A stretch of DNA of 64,000 nucleotides from Armatimonadaceae bacterium. Lineage in GTDB: Bacteria; Armatimonadota; Armatimonadia; Armatimonadales; Armatimonadaceae. Below, one piece after another: positions 15,378 through 25,262 of this stretch; the stretch's first letter is position 1, and each line of letters starts with the position of its first letter. The translations under genes and the position numbers were made by a program. The stretch spans positions 52,020 to 116,019 of the forward strand of contig JAUJOK010000001.1 of the NCBI GenBank assembly GCA_030447685.1, in the 5' to 3' direction. The notes beneath the pieces are model-generated. The model was not told the origin of the DNA, ran no database searches, and saw only the letters and a program-made list of their open reading frames with translations.

Positions 15378-16618
15378 TTTTTGCGTTCCCCCGTGCCCTG
15401 GCTTCCGTACCCGATCCATCGGGCAAACTCCTCAGTCCTGTCCGGCATGCCTGATTTACTTCTATTAAACGATACCTGTATATTATTCGCTACGGCAATA
15501 TCCCGCACTGCCGCCTGGACATCGGCGTGCAGAAATCGCCCTAACCGGTCCCGCTGCTCACGAACACGCGCCGCCGCCTGCGCGGTAAGACCGTTTCGAT
15601 CCGATCCACGAATAGGGACAGGAACCACGTACGGTCGGGCGGACGTTTCGTCCCCAGCGGTCGTTTTCAGCGTCCGCGACAGGCGCTGAACCATTGCCAG
15701 ATCGTCGTTTAGACGCGCCTGTTCGCGCTGGACACGCTCCGCGATCTCGACTTTATACCGGGTGCGCAGTCCGGCTATTTCCCGGTCAATACGCGACCGG
15801 TCCTGGCGGGCAGCCTGCTCAAGAACCGCCGCAGCTTCCAGTTCGGCCTGCCGACGCGCCTGCTGTTCCAGTGCTATCAGTTCACTGAGCGCGCCGCGCG
15901 CCGTTACCAGCCGGTTCTCCAGCACGGTTCTCGTTTCCGGGATCAATCCGAGATTTAGAGAAGCCGTCAGGGCGGCTATCCAGGATCTCACGGATGCCAC
16001 GGCTGCCGCATAATCATCCAGCGGCTTCCGGTCGTCCGCTCCCAGCAATGTCGCGTTCGGCGGCGGCGGAGCGACTTTTTTTATGACTTCGTTGGCGGGA
16101 TCTTCGGAGATTTGTTCAAGAATTTGCCGGAACCTGGCACTTATATTAACCCCCTCCAGCAATTCACGCGCACGCCGCGCCTGTTCCCGATCACTTGCCG
16201 CCTCCAGGTGGCCGCGTCGCCGCTTAAGTTCGCGATCACGCAGGCGCTGAAGACGCCGTGCAAGCTGGACACGGTGCGTCTCCCCTTTGCTGCCCATCTG
16301 TCTTAACAGCGCTGCGCCAGAAGAACTGCCTTGCGGCGCGGCGGGCAATGCCAGTTCCGGCAGTATATAGGCGCTTGCCGTCCTGCCCACCGAGGCGGCG
16401 GCTACAGCAGTATTGCTGCCGCCACCTCTTCTGTTGCCGCCGCTGCTCACCTTTTCGAGCCGCCGGGCCGTCGCTTCCAAACGCTGCAAATCATTCCACA
16501 ACGGGTGCTGCCGCGCCAGACGCTCCAGCGAAACATAGGCGGGTTCAGCGGGCGGTGGCGGCGGCACAGGCCGGGGCCGCGTGCCGCAGCCACCCAGAAA
16601 TACGCCTGCCACTGCCAT
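15374..16618 (-). CDS. Coiled-coil envelope lipoprotein with OmpH-like C terminus
   Basis: Up to 414 residues. A hydrophobic start ([10 protein letters not shown]) ends in a lipobox at Cys11, followed by a Pro-rich stretch and long Arg/Glu/Gln-rich helices (about 110-160 and 215-320), predicted coiled coil. The last 70 residues ([19 protein letters not shown], then IQVSFNRSK) resemble the tail of OmpH/Skp chaperones. It sits between ompH and lpxD, where other genomes often carry a second OmpH. The start is uncertain: ATG 16618 gives a signal lacking basic residues, and the only in-frame codon further up is ATT 16651, just after the ompH stop. A membrane-tethered periplasmic chaperone is a reasonable guess. 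Confidence 0.7.
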   Translation of the reverse strand: MAVAGVFLGGCGTRPRPVPPPPPAEPAYVSLERLARQHPLWNDLQRLEATARRLEKVSSGGNRRGGGSNTAVAAASVGRTASAYILPELALPAAPQGSSSGAALLRQMGSKGETHRVQLARRLQRLRDRELKRRRGHLEAASDREQARRARELLEGVNISARFRQILEQISEDPANEVIKKVAPPPPNATLLGADDRKPLDDYAAAVASVRSWIAALTASLNLGLIPETRTVLENRLVTARGALSELIALEQQARRQAELEAAAVLEQAARQDRSRIDREIAGLRTRYKVEIAERVQREQARLNDDLAMVQRLSRTLKTTAGDETSARPYVVPVPIRGSDRNGLTAQAAARVREQRDRLGRFLHADVQAAVRDIAVANNIQVSFNRSKSGMPDRTEEFARWIGYGSQGTGERKK

Positions 16619-16654
16619 CGCTGACGTAAAAGCGGCAAACGCAAAACCAATGGC

Positions 16655-17335
16655 CTACCGGTTAAGCTCCTTGAGAACCTCAGCGGTAATGTCGTTGGCG
16701 GCGTACAGAGCGACTTCATTGCTGAAAACCAGCGCCAGGTTTCTGGCAGCCGCCACTTTCGCGATGGCAGCACGCACATCCTCTACCACCTTCTGTCCGA
16801 GGGTTTCGCGCCGCTCCGTGAGCCGTGCTTGAAAGCCCTGCCCCAGCGCGTTCGCCGCCTGAATGCCCTTCTGGCGCAGGCCCGCCAGTTCCTGAAGCCG
16901 CGCCCTTTGCTGCTCCGACGGCGAAGTGGTATTTTGCAGCCGAGTCAGCTCCGCGCTGTATTCGCGGGCCTTGCTTTCCAGTGCACTGACGCGCACCTTG
17001 TCGGCATCTGTCTGCTGTGTCTTTTCCAGCAGGCCGCTCAGTTCGCGAATCTCCGCTTCCGTCAAGAATACGGCGGAGTTGGACTCAAGCCGCTCCAGAA
17101 CCTGACGCATACTCGTCTGGATTCGGTCGATTTCATCGGAAGACGTTTTACGGAGCTTGTATTCCGTTAACAATCGCTGCGAATCGACACTGGCAATCAG
17201 ACTGCGCATGTCTCCGGGAGCCGCGGCGGGACGATTCTGCGCCGCCGCCGGCCTGCTGCCGATAAGGGATGCGCCCGCTACCAGAGTGAGCGCCGCCAAT
17301 ACATTCGTTAACTTTTGGATGCGTGTTCCAGGCAA
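16655..17335 (-). CDS. ompH: OmpH/Skp family periplasmic chaperone
   Basis: Holds unfolded outer-membrane proteins in the periplasm and delivers them to BamA. It has 226 residues from TTG 17335, with AAGGAG six bases upstream. A signal peptide ends near RPAAAQ (about 33). IASVDSQRLLTEY is the conserved first strand and helix. The middle is a long charged coiled coil, and the tail (AIAKVAAARNLALVFSNEVALY) matches the family's closing strand. Skp is about 160 residues, so the helical arms are longer here. It follows bamA by 60 bases, the usual order. Confidence 0.88.
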   Translation of the reverse strand: MPGTRIQKLTNVLAALTLVAGASLIGSRPAAAQNRPAAAPGDMRSLIASVDSQRLLTEYKLRKTSSDEIDRIQTSMRQVLERLESNSAVFLTEAEIRELSGLLEKTQQTDADKVRVSALESKAREYSAELTRLQNTTSPSEQQRARLQELAGLRQKGIQAANALGQGFQARLTERRETLGQKVVEDVRAAIAKVAAARNLALVFSNEVALYAANDITAEVLKELNR

Positions 17336-17395
17336 AAGTTTCTCCTTAATTCTTTATCCGTGGCGGCGCGAATATTTTGTCGCGCCGCCGATCCA

Positions 17396-19303
17396 TTAAA
17401 AGCTCTGACTGACGCCGAAGTGGGTACGTGAACCTTCACCGACTGCGTAATCAAGGCGCACCGGCCCCACAGGTGTTTTCAGGCGAAGGCCGACGCCGAC
17501 ACCGACATTGGCCTTGAAACTGCTGTGCTGCTGAAAGCCGGGAATGTCTTCCCGGTTTAGCTCCGTCGCTCCCCAGGCATCACCGACATCCGAGAAGAGA
17601 ACACCGGTGACGGTTCCGCGAGGGTCAAGGGGAAGGCGCAGTTCAGCGGACGCCAGAAACAGACGGTTTCCCCAGAAGCGGTCGTCCGGGTAGCCGCGGA
17701 GCGTTTCCGCCCCACCAACGAAATATTGCTCGGAAAAGCCGATAGCGCCCGAAGCCGCGCCAAAAAGCACGCGCGTCGCAAGAACTCTTTTTGGCTCAGC
17801 CAGGCTCTGGCGGCGCGGCCCCGACAGCGAGAAGTAACGCCGCAGGTCCATGTTGTATTTGGCGAACCCTCCCTGTTCGTTACGCCGGTCAATCAGAACG
17901 CGAGGGACACCGGGGGTTGCCGCGTCGCTGACATAGGCCGGATTCAGGCGGGGCCTCTCATAGTCGAAATCCGACGTACCGAACTCGGCGGAAGGCGAAA
18001 AGAATAAACCGTTGGCCGGGTCCAGGTCGAAGTCACGGGTATTGGTCGCTGAGCGAAGGGTTATCGATGCAACGCCGCCGTTCTGGATAAGCGCGCCCCG
18101 GAGTCGGCGAATCTGTTCATCCGTGAAGCTGGTATAGTCAAGCGCCAAACTGCTGGCATCGATCTTTTCGGTACGGAACGTCATATAACCGCGCGTCGTG
18201 TCCGCGAAGGGCCGGGAAAGTGTCGCCACGCCGCCCTGCCGCCGTTCGAAATAAGGATCATCGTCCAGTCCGCCGGTGGCATTGTTAGATAGAGAGCGGT
18301 TAAACCTGTACACAACACGGTCGAACAGGTTCAGGGACAGCGACGTGTTTTGCCGGTCGATCCACGGTTCCGAAAAGCCGACCTCGAACGAGTTGCGTGA
18401 AGCAATGCCCCCGACTTCCCAGCGGAAGTTAAGTCCCTGTCCCCGTCCCCGGAAGTTCGTTTCGGCAAGCTCCAGTGCGCCCACCAGGCGCTGGCGGGTG
18501 GAATAGCCGAAGCTCACCCCGATGGAGCCGGTGCGCCGCTCCTGCACCGGGATAATCAGGTTGACCCGGCCCAATTCCGAACCCGGCTCGCGCCGCGCCG
18601 GGCCGATGTCATCCAGAATTTGAAGCCCGGCAATCCGGGACAGGTCTCTTTGCAGCACGTCGGTGTTATACGGCTGGCCGGGTTTGCTCCGCATTTCGCG
18701 CAGGAACACAAAATCTTTGGTCTTCTTGTTGCCCTCGATGCGGACATTTTCGACGATGGTTTCGACAATCGGGAAGGTCAGAACGCCGGTTTTAGGATCG
18801 ATTCCGGCCTGATCGGAAACGAAAGCCAGGAAGTTGCGCGTGCTGTAGTAGTTTTGCAGACGCTGAATATCCTGCTCGACGGTCACCGTATTGAGCACTT
18901 CGCCGGGATTGGAACGAATCTGCGTGCGCAAATCTTCCGTCCGCACCGCCTGGTTGCCCGTGATCTGGATGTTGGTGATCCGAGGATTTTCGACCACCTC
19001 GTAGATAACGCGCAGCCTGCCGTCCGGGGTGGTTTCCACCCGACCGCCGACCGAAGCGTACAGGCCAAGATCACGGATTCTTCGCCAGTCTTCTTCAAAA
19101 GTCCGGTTGGCGAAAACACCGCCCGGCTTAAGCTGCGCCGCCGTCAGCACCGTCTCCTGGTTCGTATTGACCAGACCACGCACGACGACTTCGACGATGG
19201 CTTTCCCTTCGGCGACGGCCTCCGTTTCCTGCGCCAGCGCCGCCGGAACGGCTATACTCATCACCAGAGCCGCCACAGGCAGGGCGGCTATTCGTAAACA
19301 CAT
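17396..19303 (-). CDS. bamA: Outer membrane protein assembly factor BamA
   Basis: Inserts beta-barrel proteins into the outer membrane. It has 635 residues with a signal peptide ending ALAQ (25). Three POTRA domains are visible (about 34-108, 109-182, 183-258), against five in proteobacteria and three in cyanobacterial Omp85. The rest is a 16-strand barrel with the loop-6 motif LRGYPDDRFWGNR and a terminal phenylalanine (GVSQSF), the standard barrel signature. It follows the ECF sigma gene by 46 bases and precedes ompH. AAGGAG lies 13 bases before ATG, a little far. Confidence 0.95.
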   Translation of the reverse strand: MCLRIAALPVAALVMSIAVPAALAQETEAVAEGKAIVEVVVRGLVNTNQETVLTAAQLKPGGVFANRTFEEDWRRIRDLGLYASVGGRVETTPDGRLRVIYEVVENPRITNIQITGNQAVRTEDLRTQIRSNPGEVLNTVTVEQDIQRLQNYYSTRNFLAFVSDQAGIDPKTGVLTFPIVETIVENVRIEGNKKTKDFVFLREMRSKPGQPYNTDVLQRDLSRIAGLQILDDIGPARREPGSELGRVNLIIPVQERRTGSIGVSFGYSTRQRLVGALELAETNFRGRGQGLNFRWEVGGIASRNSFEVGFSEPWIDRQNTSLSLNLFDRVVYRFNRSLSNNATGGLDDDPYFERRQGGVATLSRPFADTTRGYMTFRTEKIDASSLALDYTSFTDEQIRRLRGALIQNGGVASITLRSATNTRDFDLDPANGLFFSPSAEFGTSDFDYERPRLNPAYVSDAATPGVPRVLIDRRNEQGGFAKYNMDLRRYFSLSGPRRQSLAEPKRVLATRVLFGAASGAIGFSEQYFVGGAETLRGYPDDRFWGNRLFLASAELRLPLDPRGTVTGVLFSDVGDAWGATELNREDIPGFQQHSSFKANVGVGVGLRLKTPVGPVRLDYAVGEGSRTHFGVSQSF

Positions 19304-19349
19304 AGGTTGCGTATTTCTCCTTGAGCCGCATCGGCGGCGAGGATAGTAG

Positions 19350-19934
19350 TCAGGTTCGTGCTCCCCAGCCGCGATAATACGGCTCCAGGCGCTGCTTCAC
19401 CTTTTGGCGGGCGCGGTGCAGCCGGGTCTTTACGGCGGGGACGCTTAAATCGAGAGTGCGCGCTATCTCCTCATAGCTCATGTCTTCCATCTCACACAGC
19501 ACGAGCACCATCCGGTACTCCGGCGCGAGGGCGTCAATCGCTTTTTTTATCTGGGCGGAGAACTCGTTTTCCAGAAGGACACGCTCCGGTATATCGCGAT
19601 AGTCGGCTACCTCTCGCCCCATCTCCCCGGAATCGGTCTCGATAGAGTCATCCAGAGAGATCGGCTCGAACTCCCGCCGCCGGTCGTTTTGCTTGAAGCG
19701 GTTCTTGCAGTTGTTGACGGCAATCTGGTGCAGCCAGGTAGACACACGGGCATCGCCGCGAAATCGGTCCCAGGCACGGTACGCATTGACGAATGTCTCT
19801 ACCGTCAGGTCCTCGGCATCCTCCCGGTTGTTTACCAGACGGAGGATCAGGTTAAAGATCTTGGTCTCGTATTTCCTGTGAATCTGCTCGAACGAGAGTC
19901 CGCGATCCTCGTCATCTACCGGTGGGTTACCCAC
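19350..19934 (-). CDS. ECF (RpoE-type) RNA polymerase sigma factor
   Basis: This encodes 194 residues from GTG 19934 with GGAGGAG upstream. Region 2 covers about 18-85 (FNLILRLVNNREDAEDLTVE, then WLHQIAVNNCKNRF). Region 4 covers 130-185 (APEYRMVLVLCEMEDMSYEE, LDLSVPAVKTRLHRARQKV), a clear helix-turn-helix. There is no adjacent anti-sigma gene, so how it is controlled is not apparent; ECF sigmas are normally held by a membrane anti-sigma. Its place between tamB and bamA, and a sigma-E-like promoter upstream (20010-20037), suggest an autoregulated envelope-stress sigma factor that drives the bam-lpx genes behind it. Confidence 0.92.
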   Translation of the reverse strand: MGNPPVDDEDRGLSFEQIHRKYETKIFNLILRLVNNREDAEDLTVETFVNAYRAWDRFRGDARVSTWLHQIAVNNCKNRFKQNDRRREFEPISLDDSIETDSGEMGREVADYRDIPERVLLENEFSAQIKKAIDALAPEYRMVLVLCEMEDMSYEEIARTLDLSVPAVKTRLHRARQKVKQRLEPYYRGWGART

Positions 19935-20009
19935 GCCGGCTCCTCCCGGCCCGCAGGGAAGCGACCACGAACTGCGGACGTTCTTTGCGCCGCAAGCTGC
20001 TTCTCCTGC

Positions 20010-20037
20010 TCAGACAGCGTACACGGGGTAAAGTTTC
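20010..20037 (-). promoter_or_regulatory. Sigma-E-like promoter ahead of the sigma factor gene
   Basis: On the minus strand, GAAACTT (20037-20031) is followed after 16 bases by TCTGA (20014-20010). This matches the spacing and sequence of enterobacterial sigma-E promoters (GAACTT-N16-TCTGA) with one extra A in the -35. It would start a leader of about 70 bases. A TACAAT further upstream in the same gap could be a housekeeping -10. Confidence 0.5.
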
Positions 20038-20096
20038 ACGATTCACCGCCCGCGCTCCGTCCATTGTACCATGCCGCGCCTCCTCGCTGAGACATG

Positions 20097-23000
20097 TCAG
20101 AACGAGAAGGAGCCGCGCAAAAAGAGGGTGAAATCGCGCTGTTCGTTGGTAGATCCGCCGAGTTGAAGACGCGGGGTCAGCTCATAATACAGGCGGGCAT
20201 CGTAGGGCTGCGGCACACCGGGCTGGCTGCGCGTGCCGATAGTGCGGGTGTATTCGGCCAGGAAGCGCTCGAAGGGGTTGGAAAAGCGCTTCAAAAAGCG
20301 CAGGGTCAGGGGGGCGTCGGGATTGTAGTCCAGGCCGAACTCTTCCAGCCCCAGCGCCGAAGCGACCGACTGTTCCACAGGTGACAGCAGCGACGGTACA
20401 AGACTGGAACTGAAAACCTGCGTAAACGTCTGCGACAGCGCCCGTTCCACATTCCCGGCGACGGCGGCGCGTATCTGCTGCTCCGACCCCAGAAGCGCGA
20501 CGATCTGCGCCTCGGTCAGCGGGGGGTCCGACGTGACTTTGCGGTTCAGGTCCTGCGGGTCGAATTCACCCGTGGTTGGGTCGAGCAGCAGCGAGCCGTC
20601 GAATTCTACGGTGATGCGATAGCGCGTGGAGCGGGTTGTGGTGCGCGGCGCGGCGCTTGCCAGCACGCCGCCTTCGCGGGCGCGTATATCCAGGCTGGGC
20701 GCGATTCCGGAAGGAACGTACACATTGGCGCGCGCGGCCAGATCAGAAACCGTAAGGCGCGTGTCCTGCGGCGGACGATAGGCAAGAGCGATCTCGCCGC
20801 CCCGCTGAAGCGTAAAGCGGGTGGTCGGTAATTGCAGATACCCCCGCTGCACACGCAGGCTGGCAGTCAGGTTCGGCGCGGCAAGCGTCCCGCGCAGCGC
20901 GCCGCTTCCCTCCGCCTCCACACGATACCGCACCGGCGCGTTCACCACCGCCTCGTCTTCCGTTACGGCGGCAAGATCGAAAATCGGGTCCACGGGCAGC
21001 GCAATGGCCCTGCCGCCGCCACTGGCTTGACCGGACGGCGGCTGGAAAAAGGCGTCGGCGACACGGAGCGGCTGGCCCGCCGGGGTCGCCAGCCGGGGCC
21101 GCCCTAATCCACCAGTAATCCTGACGATTCCATTGACGCGGCCTCGCATAACGTCGCCCCGCCCGAGCAGGTTTTCCGTAACCGGTCGGAAATTATCGAA
21201 GGTCGCTATCAGGTCAAGAACACCGCCCGTCAAAATCGGCCCGGACGGTCTGGCGGGCGTCCTTCGCGCGACTTCCAGCGTTGCCAGGTTTACGTCGCCC
21301 GATAGGGTCAAGCGACCGAAGTTACCCCGCTGCCCGCTCGGCGCACCCAGCGCCAACACGAACTGCTGAACGGAAACCGTGCTTCCGTCGAGCTGCAAAT
21401 CGACATCCAGACGATCAACCGGGTTGATGCGGTCGCGCCCTTCACCCTCTTTTCGCGGCAGACGGAACCGTCCCTCCGCGATGCGAACGAAGCCGGAAAG
21501 GTTCCTATTTTGGAGAGTGCCGCCGACGTTCACCTGAGCGGCAATCGTTCCGCCCACCGCCTCGCGCGTCAGTTCCGGCGCGGAAACGGACAGAAGATCG
21601 AAAATCAGATCGACATCCTGTTGAGGCACGTCCGCCGTCAGGTTTATGGGTTCGGTCGCCGGAATGCGGAAGTTAGCGTAGGCAAACGGCAAAGAACCGG
21701 ACAATTCGATCTGGTTGTCGCCGCGCCGCAGCAGGACGCGGTCAGTGAACCGGATTTGCCCAGCCGGAAGTCCTTCTATCGTGCGGCCTGCCACGGGACT
21801 CAGCACGACAGCAGGGACGCTCACCAGGCTGAGTGGCTTGCCCGCAACCGTAACGTCGCGTCCGAACAGCGATGCGGTGACGGTCGGTGCACGGGTTCGC
21901 CCCCGCGCCACAATGGTAATATCGGCTCGCCCGTTGACGTCCGTCGGCACATCACGGACAAATGTCCGCAGCAAAGCGAGCGAAGCATTGTTCCATTCCA
22001 GCGTCAGCGGCTGGACAATCTGTCCCGGAGCGCCTCCGGTTTCCAGCAGTTCTCCTACGTCCGCGCTTCCGGTGGCGGTTATTCGTGTCTCCTGCGCCGC
22101 GTTCGTAACGACAAAGGTATTCACCGTCAACAGATCGTTTCGCAGTGCAATGTCGGCGGATACCGCATTCCCCGGCACCGGCCCTATCGTGAACGATTTT
22201 GCGCTCAAGGCCAGGCGGACGTTCCTTTCCGCAAACCCCTGCGGCGTGACGCGCCCGCTCACTCGAAGCCGCTCGATCTCCAGATCGCCTGCCAGGGTGG
22301 TCGGCAGTCTGCGGAGCGCAGTCACCAGACGCGCGCCCCCTGGCGTGTCCTGAAGCCCCGACCGGGTCAGGGTCTGAATCAGCGTCGCGATGTTGGCCGT
22401 ATCCAGCGCGAGCGTTGCGCCTGCCAGGCCGGTGCGGCGGTTCCAGAACGCCTCCGAGACACGTACCGTCGTCCCGTTCTGTCGGAACGACAGCCCCGAT
22501 AGGCGTATACCGGCGTTCGCCGCATTATAGCGCACCGTCGCCCGCGCGTCGGACAGAGGAATTTCCGCGACGCGTACGGGGCCGTTCCCGGTGATCGTCG
22601 CCGTCACCACAGGCCGCGCGCTTGTTCCCCCAATACTGCCCGCCAGTGAGATGCTGCCCTCCACGGCGGCATAGCGCCGGGTCAGCGGCTCCAGCAGATC
22701 GAGGCGCAGATTATCCGAGGTGAACGAACCGGCCAGATTGCCACGGGCATCGACACGCGCCGAAGCCGCCAGCGCCGTATTGACGGCCTGTCCCTCGACT
22801 CGCGTGACACGGGCCTGAAGCGCCGCCACCCGGTCGGCATAGCGCGCCGAGAAATCGCCCTGATCCACCTCGATGCCTGACAGCACAACGCTGCGGAAGC
22901 GCCCTGATAGATTCACGCGAGAATTAGCAGCGGTGCCGGTGACGCGGACGGCGGCCTGGTACAAAACGCCTTCGATGTCGTCGGGTGTCGGTGTGTCCGG

Positions 23001-25211
23001 GCTAAGCAGTTGCAGGACTTCGGCAATTCCCACCTGCGCCTCGCGGCCCCGCGCCAGCGGCTCCAGCCGCGCGACGAGGTCCAGGCGCGGCGCAGCGGCA
23101 CCCTTCTGGACGGCGACCGTACCGGACACCAGCGCGGACAGCGAGGCCCGACGCACGATAACGTTCGGGCCAAGCGTCAGGCGCGTGCGAGTGGCAGTGA
23201 GATCGCCTCGGACGAGATCGGCCCGGTACTGCTGATAGGCTGGCTCCAGAACGCGGAAAGACGCTGAAACAAGCGGTTCACGCACCGTGCCGCGAACCGT
23301 CCCGGAAACGTACGCGATCCCTCGAAGATCTTTCCTGCCAAGGGCGCGGGCGATTTTTCCCGCATCCACCCCCGCAGCGCGCACGGTCAGGTCGAGCCTT
23401 CCGTTCGGCATCACCTGCCCGCCGATACGCGCCGCTCCGGCGGAAGAGGTGAACGATAGCGCCGGGATAACCAGCCGGTTGTCCGTAACCAGAACACGGG
23501 CGCGCGCGTCACGAATCTGAAGTCCCCGCGTCACTACATTTTGCGCGCTGAGATTGGCCGCCGCGCTGAGCTTTCCCGCCGTGACTTTCCCTACCACGGC
23601 GACCGTACCACGGCCTGTTATCGGCTCACCATTTTGCAGCAACGGTTGAATCTTGTTTAAGTTTATGCCCGATGCTGATACCGAGAAGCCCGCTTCCATA
23701 CGCTGCGTGGGCAGCATGCGTATTGCAGCACCGCTGGCATCTGCCGGTGCGGCTATGCGAGCCGTGACCTTGCCGGAAAGTGTGCCCTCCGCAAAGTGCG
23801 CCGTAGCCTGAGAGACATCGAGCACCCCGTCTGCGTAGGTGAGGTTCGCGGCTATGTCATTGATACGGTGCTGTCGATACGTGGCGACAGGCAGGCGGAC
23901 GCTTCCTGTGACCACCGGGTCTGTCAGTGATCCCTGAATATATCCTGCCAGGGAAACTGTGTCCCCGAGGCGCAGACCGGCAGGCAGATGCTGCGTTCGC
24001 GGCGTTCGCGCTAACACGGCAGATAAGGCCCGGTTCACCGACAGGCGCAGCGCGCTCACTTCCAGCGCGACCTGCCGCTGCGGCGTTTGCCAATCCCAGA
24101 TAATGCCCGATGCCGAAACCGGCGAACGAAAAGCAAAACCCGAGACTGCCCCTCGAAGCGTGTTTGGATTGAACTGCACATTGCCGGAAAGATTTTCCAG
24201 CGGCGTCGGGACCTGCGGGTGCCGCAGACTGATACCGTGTAGCGTCGCCGTACCGGCGTATTGCAGCGGCGGTGGCGGCGTTCGCTTGCCGACAACCTGA
24301 GGAAGCACCAGGGAAACGTTCACATCGCTCGTTCCCGCAGTGACACGTGCGCCCGGAAGGTCGGAAGCATAGTCAAACCAGTAGGCCACGGCGGCGTCTT
24401 CGGCGCGCACTCTGACCACGGCTCGCGCGCCCGTTCCGGCGGCGGCGGGGCCGCCAACGCTGACGCGCGCCAGCGAACCCGAAATACCGAAAGTTTCGCC
24501 TAAACGCCGGGCCGTGGGCGTGCCCGGAGCGGGGCGGCCTGTACTTTCGAAACGAATGGTGCGGGTACCCCGCATATCGATGCGGACGTCCACGCCCGCG
24601 AAATAGTTGTCGGCGGGCAGGCGTGCGGACGGAAAGCGAGCGGCATAATCGCGGAAATGCAGCCGCCCCTCACGAACCACTACCTCGGTGCGAAACGGCT
24701 GCCTTCGGGGTCTTGCAGGCGGCTTAATCAGGTCCTGCACGTTGAATCGCCCGTTCGGGCGGCGAATCAGCAGAAGTTCCGGCGATTCCAGCTCTATCAG
24801 CGGAAATGCGGACGAGAAATCACCGCTGAGAAGCCGGGGAAGGGACACCAGAATGCGCGCTCGTTTAGCGGTCGCCAGGGCCTCACGCCGGTTCAACAGC
24901 CTGTCCTGGGAAATGGCAATGTCGCTGCCCATGACCGGGATCGTTCCCAGGCGTGACCGGTTTAAGGCCATCTGCAGGATACCGGACACAGAAAGGTCGG
25001 GGGTCAGCCCTCCAATGCGAACCTCACGACCCAGTGAGCGCGATGCTTCGGCGGCGGCAAGAGGTGCGGTCTGGGCAAGAAGAACGTCCAGATGCGCCAC
25101 CACGGCCCGACCCGCCGCCCCCAGCAGGACGAGCGGCGGCGCAAAAAGGATGAGGAGGGCGATAAGACGGTGATGGAACGCCAGCGGCGTGCGACGTGCT
25201 GTAGTAATCAC
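20097..25211 (-). CDS. tamB: TamB-like translocation/assembly protein (DUF490)
   Basis: A very large envelope protein of 1704 residues from GTG 25211, with AGGAG nine bases upstream. One hydrophobic helix (about 12-37) anchors it in the inner membrane. The rest is beta-rich repeats (many VxGxxxLxxG-like units) typical of AsmA/TamB groove proteins that bridge the periplasm and are thought to move phospholipid to the outer membrane. The C-terminal 350 residues are the TamB domain, including LPTTRFTLQRGGEI, the DPPLTEAQIVALLG stretch and the final barrel-like FTLFLRGSFSF. No TamA is separate; the neighbouring BamA may serve. It is 51 bases after lipA. Confidence 0.9.
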   Translation of the reverse strand: MITTARRTPLAFHHRLIALLILFAPPLVLLGAAGRAVVAHLDVLLAQTAPLAAAEASRSLGREVRIGGLTPDLSVSGILQMALNRSRLGTIPVMGSDIAISQDRLLNRREALATAKRARILVSLPRLLSGDFSSAFPLIELESPELLLIRRPNGRFNVQDLIKPPARPRRQPFRTEVVVREGRLHFRDYAARFPSARLPADNYFAGVDVRIDMRGTRTIRFESTGRPAPGTPTARRLGETFGISGSLARVSVGGPAAAGTGARAVVRVRAEDAAVAYWFDYASDLPGARVTAGTSDVNVSLVLPQVVGKRTPPPPLQYAGTATLHGISLRHPQVPTPLENLSGNVQFNPNTLRGAVSGFAFRSPVSASGIIWDWQTPQRQVALEVSALRLSVNRALSAVLARTPRTQHLPAGLRLGDTVSLAGYIQGSLTDPVVTGSVRLPVATYRQHRINDIAANLTYADGVLDVSQATAHFAEGTLSGKVTARIAAPADASGAAIRMLPTQRMEAGFSVSASGINLNKIQPLLQNGEPITGRGTVAVVGKVTAGKLSAAANLSAQNVVTRGLQIRDARARVLVTDNRLVIPALSFTSSAGAARIGGQVMPNGRLDLTVRAAGVDAGKIARALGRKDLRGIAYVSGTVRGTVREPLVSASFRVLEPAYQQYRADLVRGDLTATRTRLTLGPNVIVRRASLSALVSGTVAVQKGAAAPRLDLVARLEPLARGREAQVGIAEVLQLLSPDTPTPDDIEGVLYQAAVRVTGTAANSRVNLSGRFRSVVLSGIEVDQGDFSARYADRVAALQARVTRVEGQAVNTALAASARVDARGNLAGSFTSDNLRLDLLEPLTRRYAAVEGSISLAGSIGGTSARPVVTATITGNGPVRVAEIPLSDARATVRYNAANAGIRLSGLSFRQNGTTVRVSEAFWNRRTGLAGATLALDTANIATLIQTLTRSGLQDTPGGARLVTALRRLPTTLAGDLEIERLRVSGRVTPQGFAERNVRLALSAKSFTIGPVPGNAVSADIALRNDLLTVNTFVVTNAAQETRITATGSADVGELLETGGAPGQIVQPLTLEWNNASLALLRTFVRDVPTDVNGRADITIVARGRTRAPTVTASLFGRDVTVAGKPLSLVSVPAVVLSPVAGRTIEGLPAGQIRFTDRVLLRRGDNQIELSGSLPFAYANFRIPATEPINLTADVPQQDVDLIFDLLSVSAPELTREAVGGTIAAQVNVGGTLQNRNLSGFVRIAEGRFRLPRKEGEGRDRINPVDRLDVDLQLDGSTVSVQQFVLALGAPSGQRGNFGRLTLSGDVNLATLEVARRTPARPSGPILTGGVLDLIATFDNFRPVTENLLGRGDVMRGRVNGIVRITGGLGRPRLATPAGQPLRVADAFFQPPSGQASGGGRAIALPVDPIFDLAAVTEDEAVVNAPVRYRVEAEGSGALRGTLAAPNLTASLRVQRGYLQLPTTRFTLQRGGEIALAYRPPQDTRLTVSDLAARANVYVPSGIAPSLDIRAREGGVLASAAPRTTTRSTRYRITVEFDGSLLLDPTTGEFDPQDLNRKVTSDPPLTEAQIVALLGSEQQIRAAVAGNVERALSQTFTQVFSSSLVPSLLSPVEQSVASALGLEEFGLDYNPDAPLTLRFLKRFSNPFERFLAEYTRTIGTRSQPGVPQPYDARLYYELTPRLQLGGSTNEQRDFTLFLRGSFSF

Positions 25212-25262
25212 GCAGACGCTCCTGTGCGCTCCCGGAGCCGCGCGGCGCAGCAGCAGCAGCGG

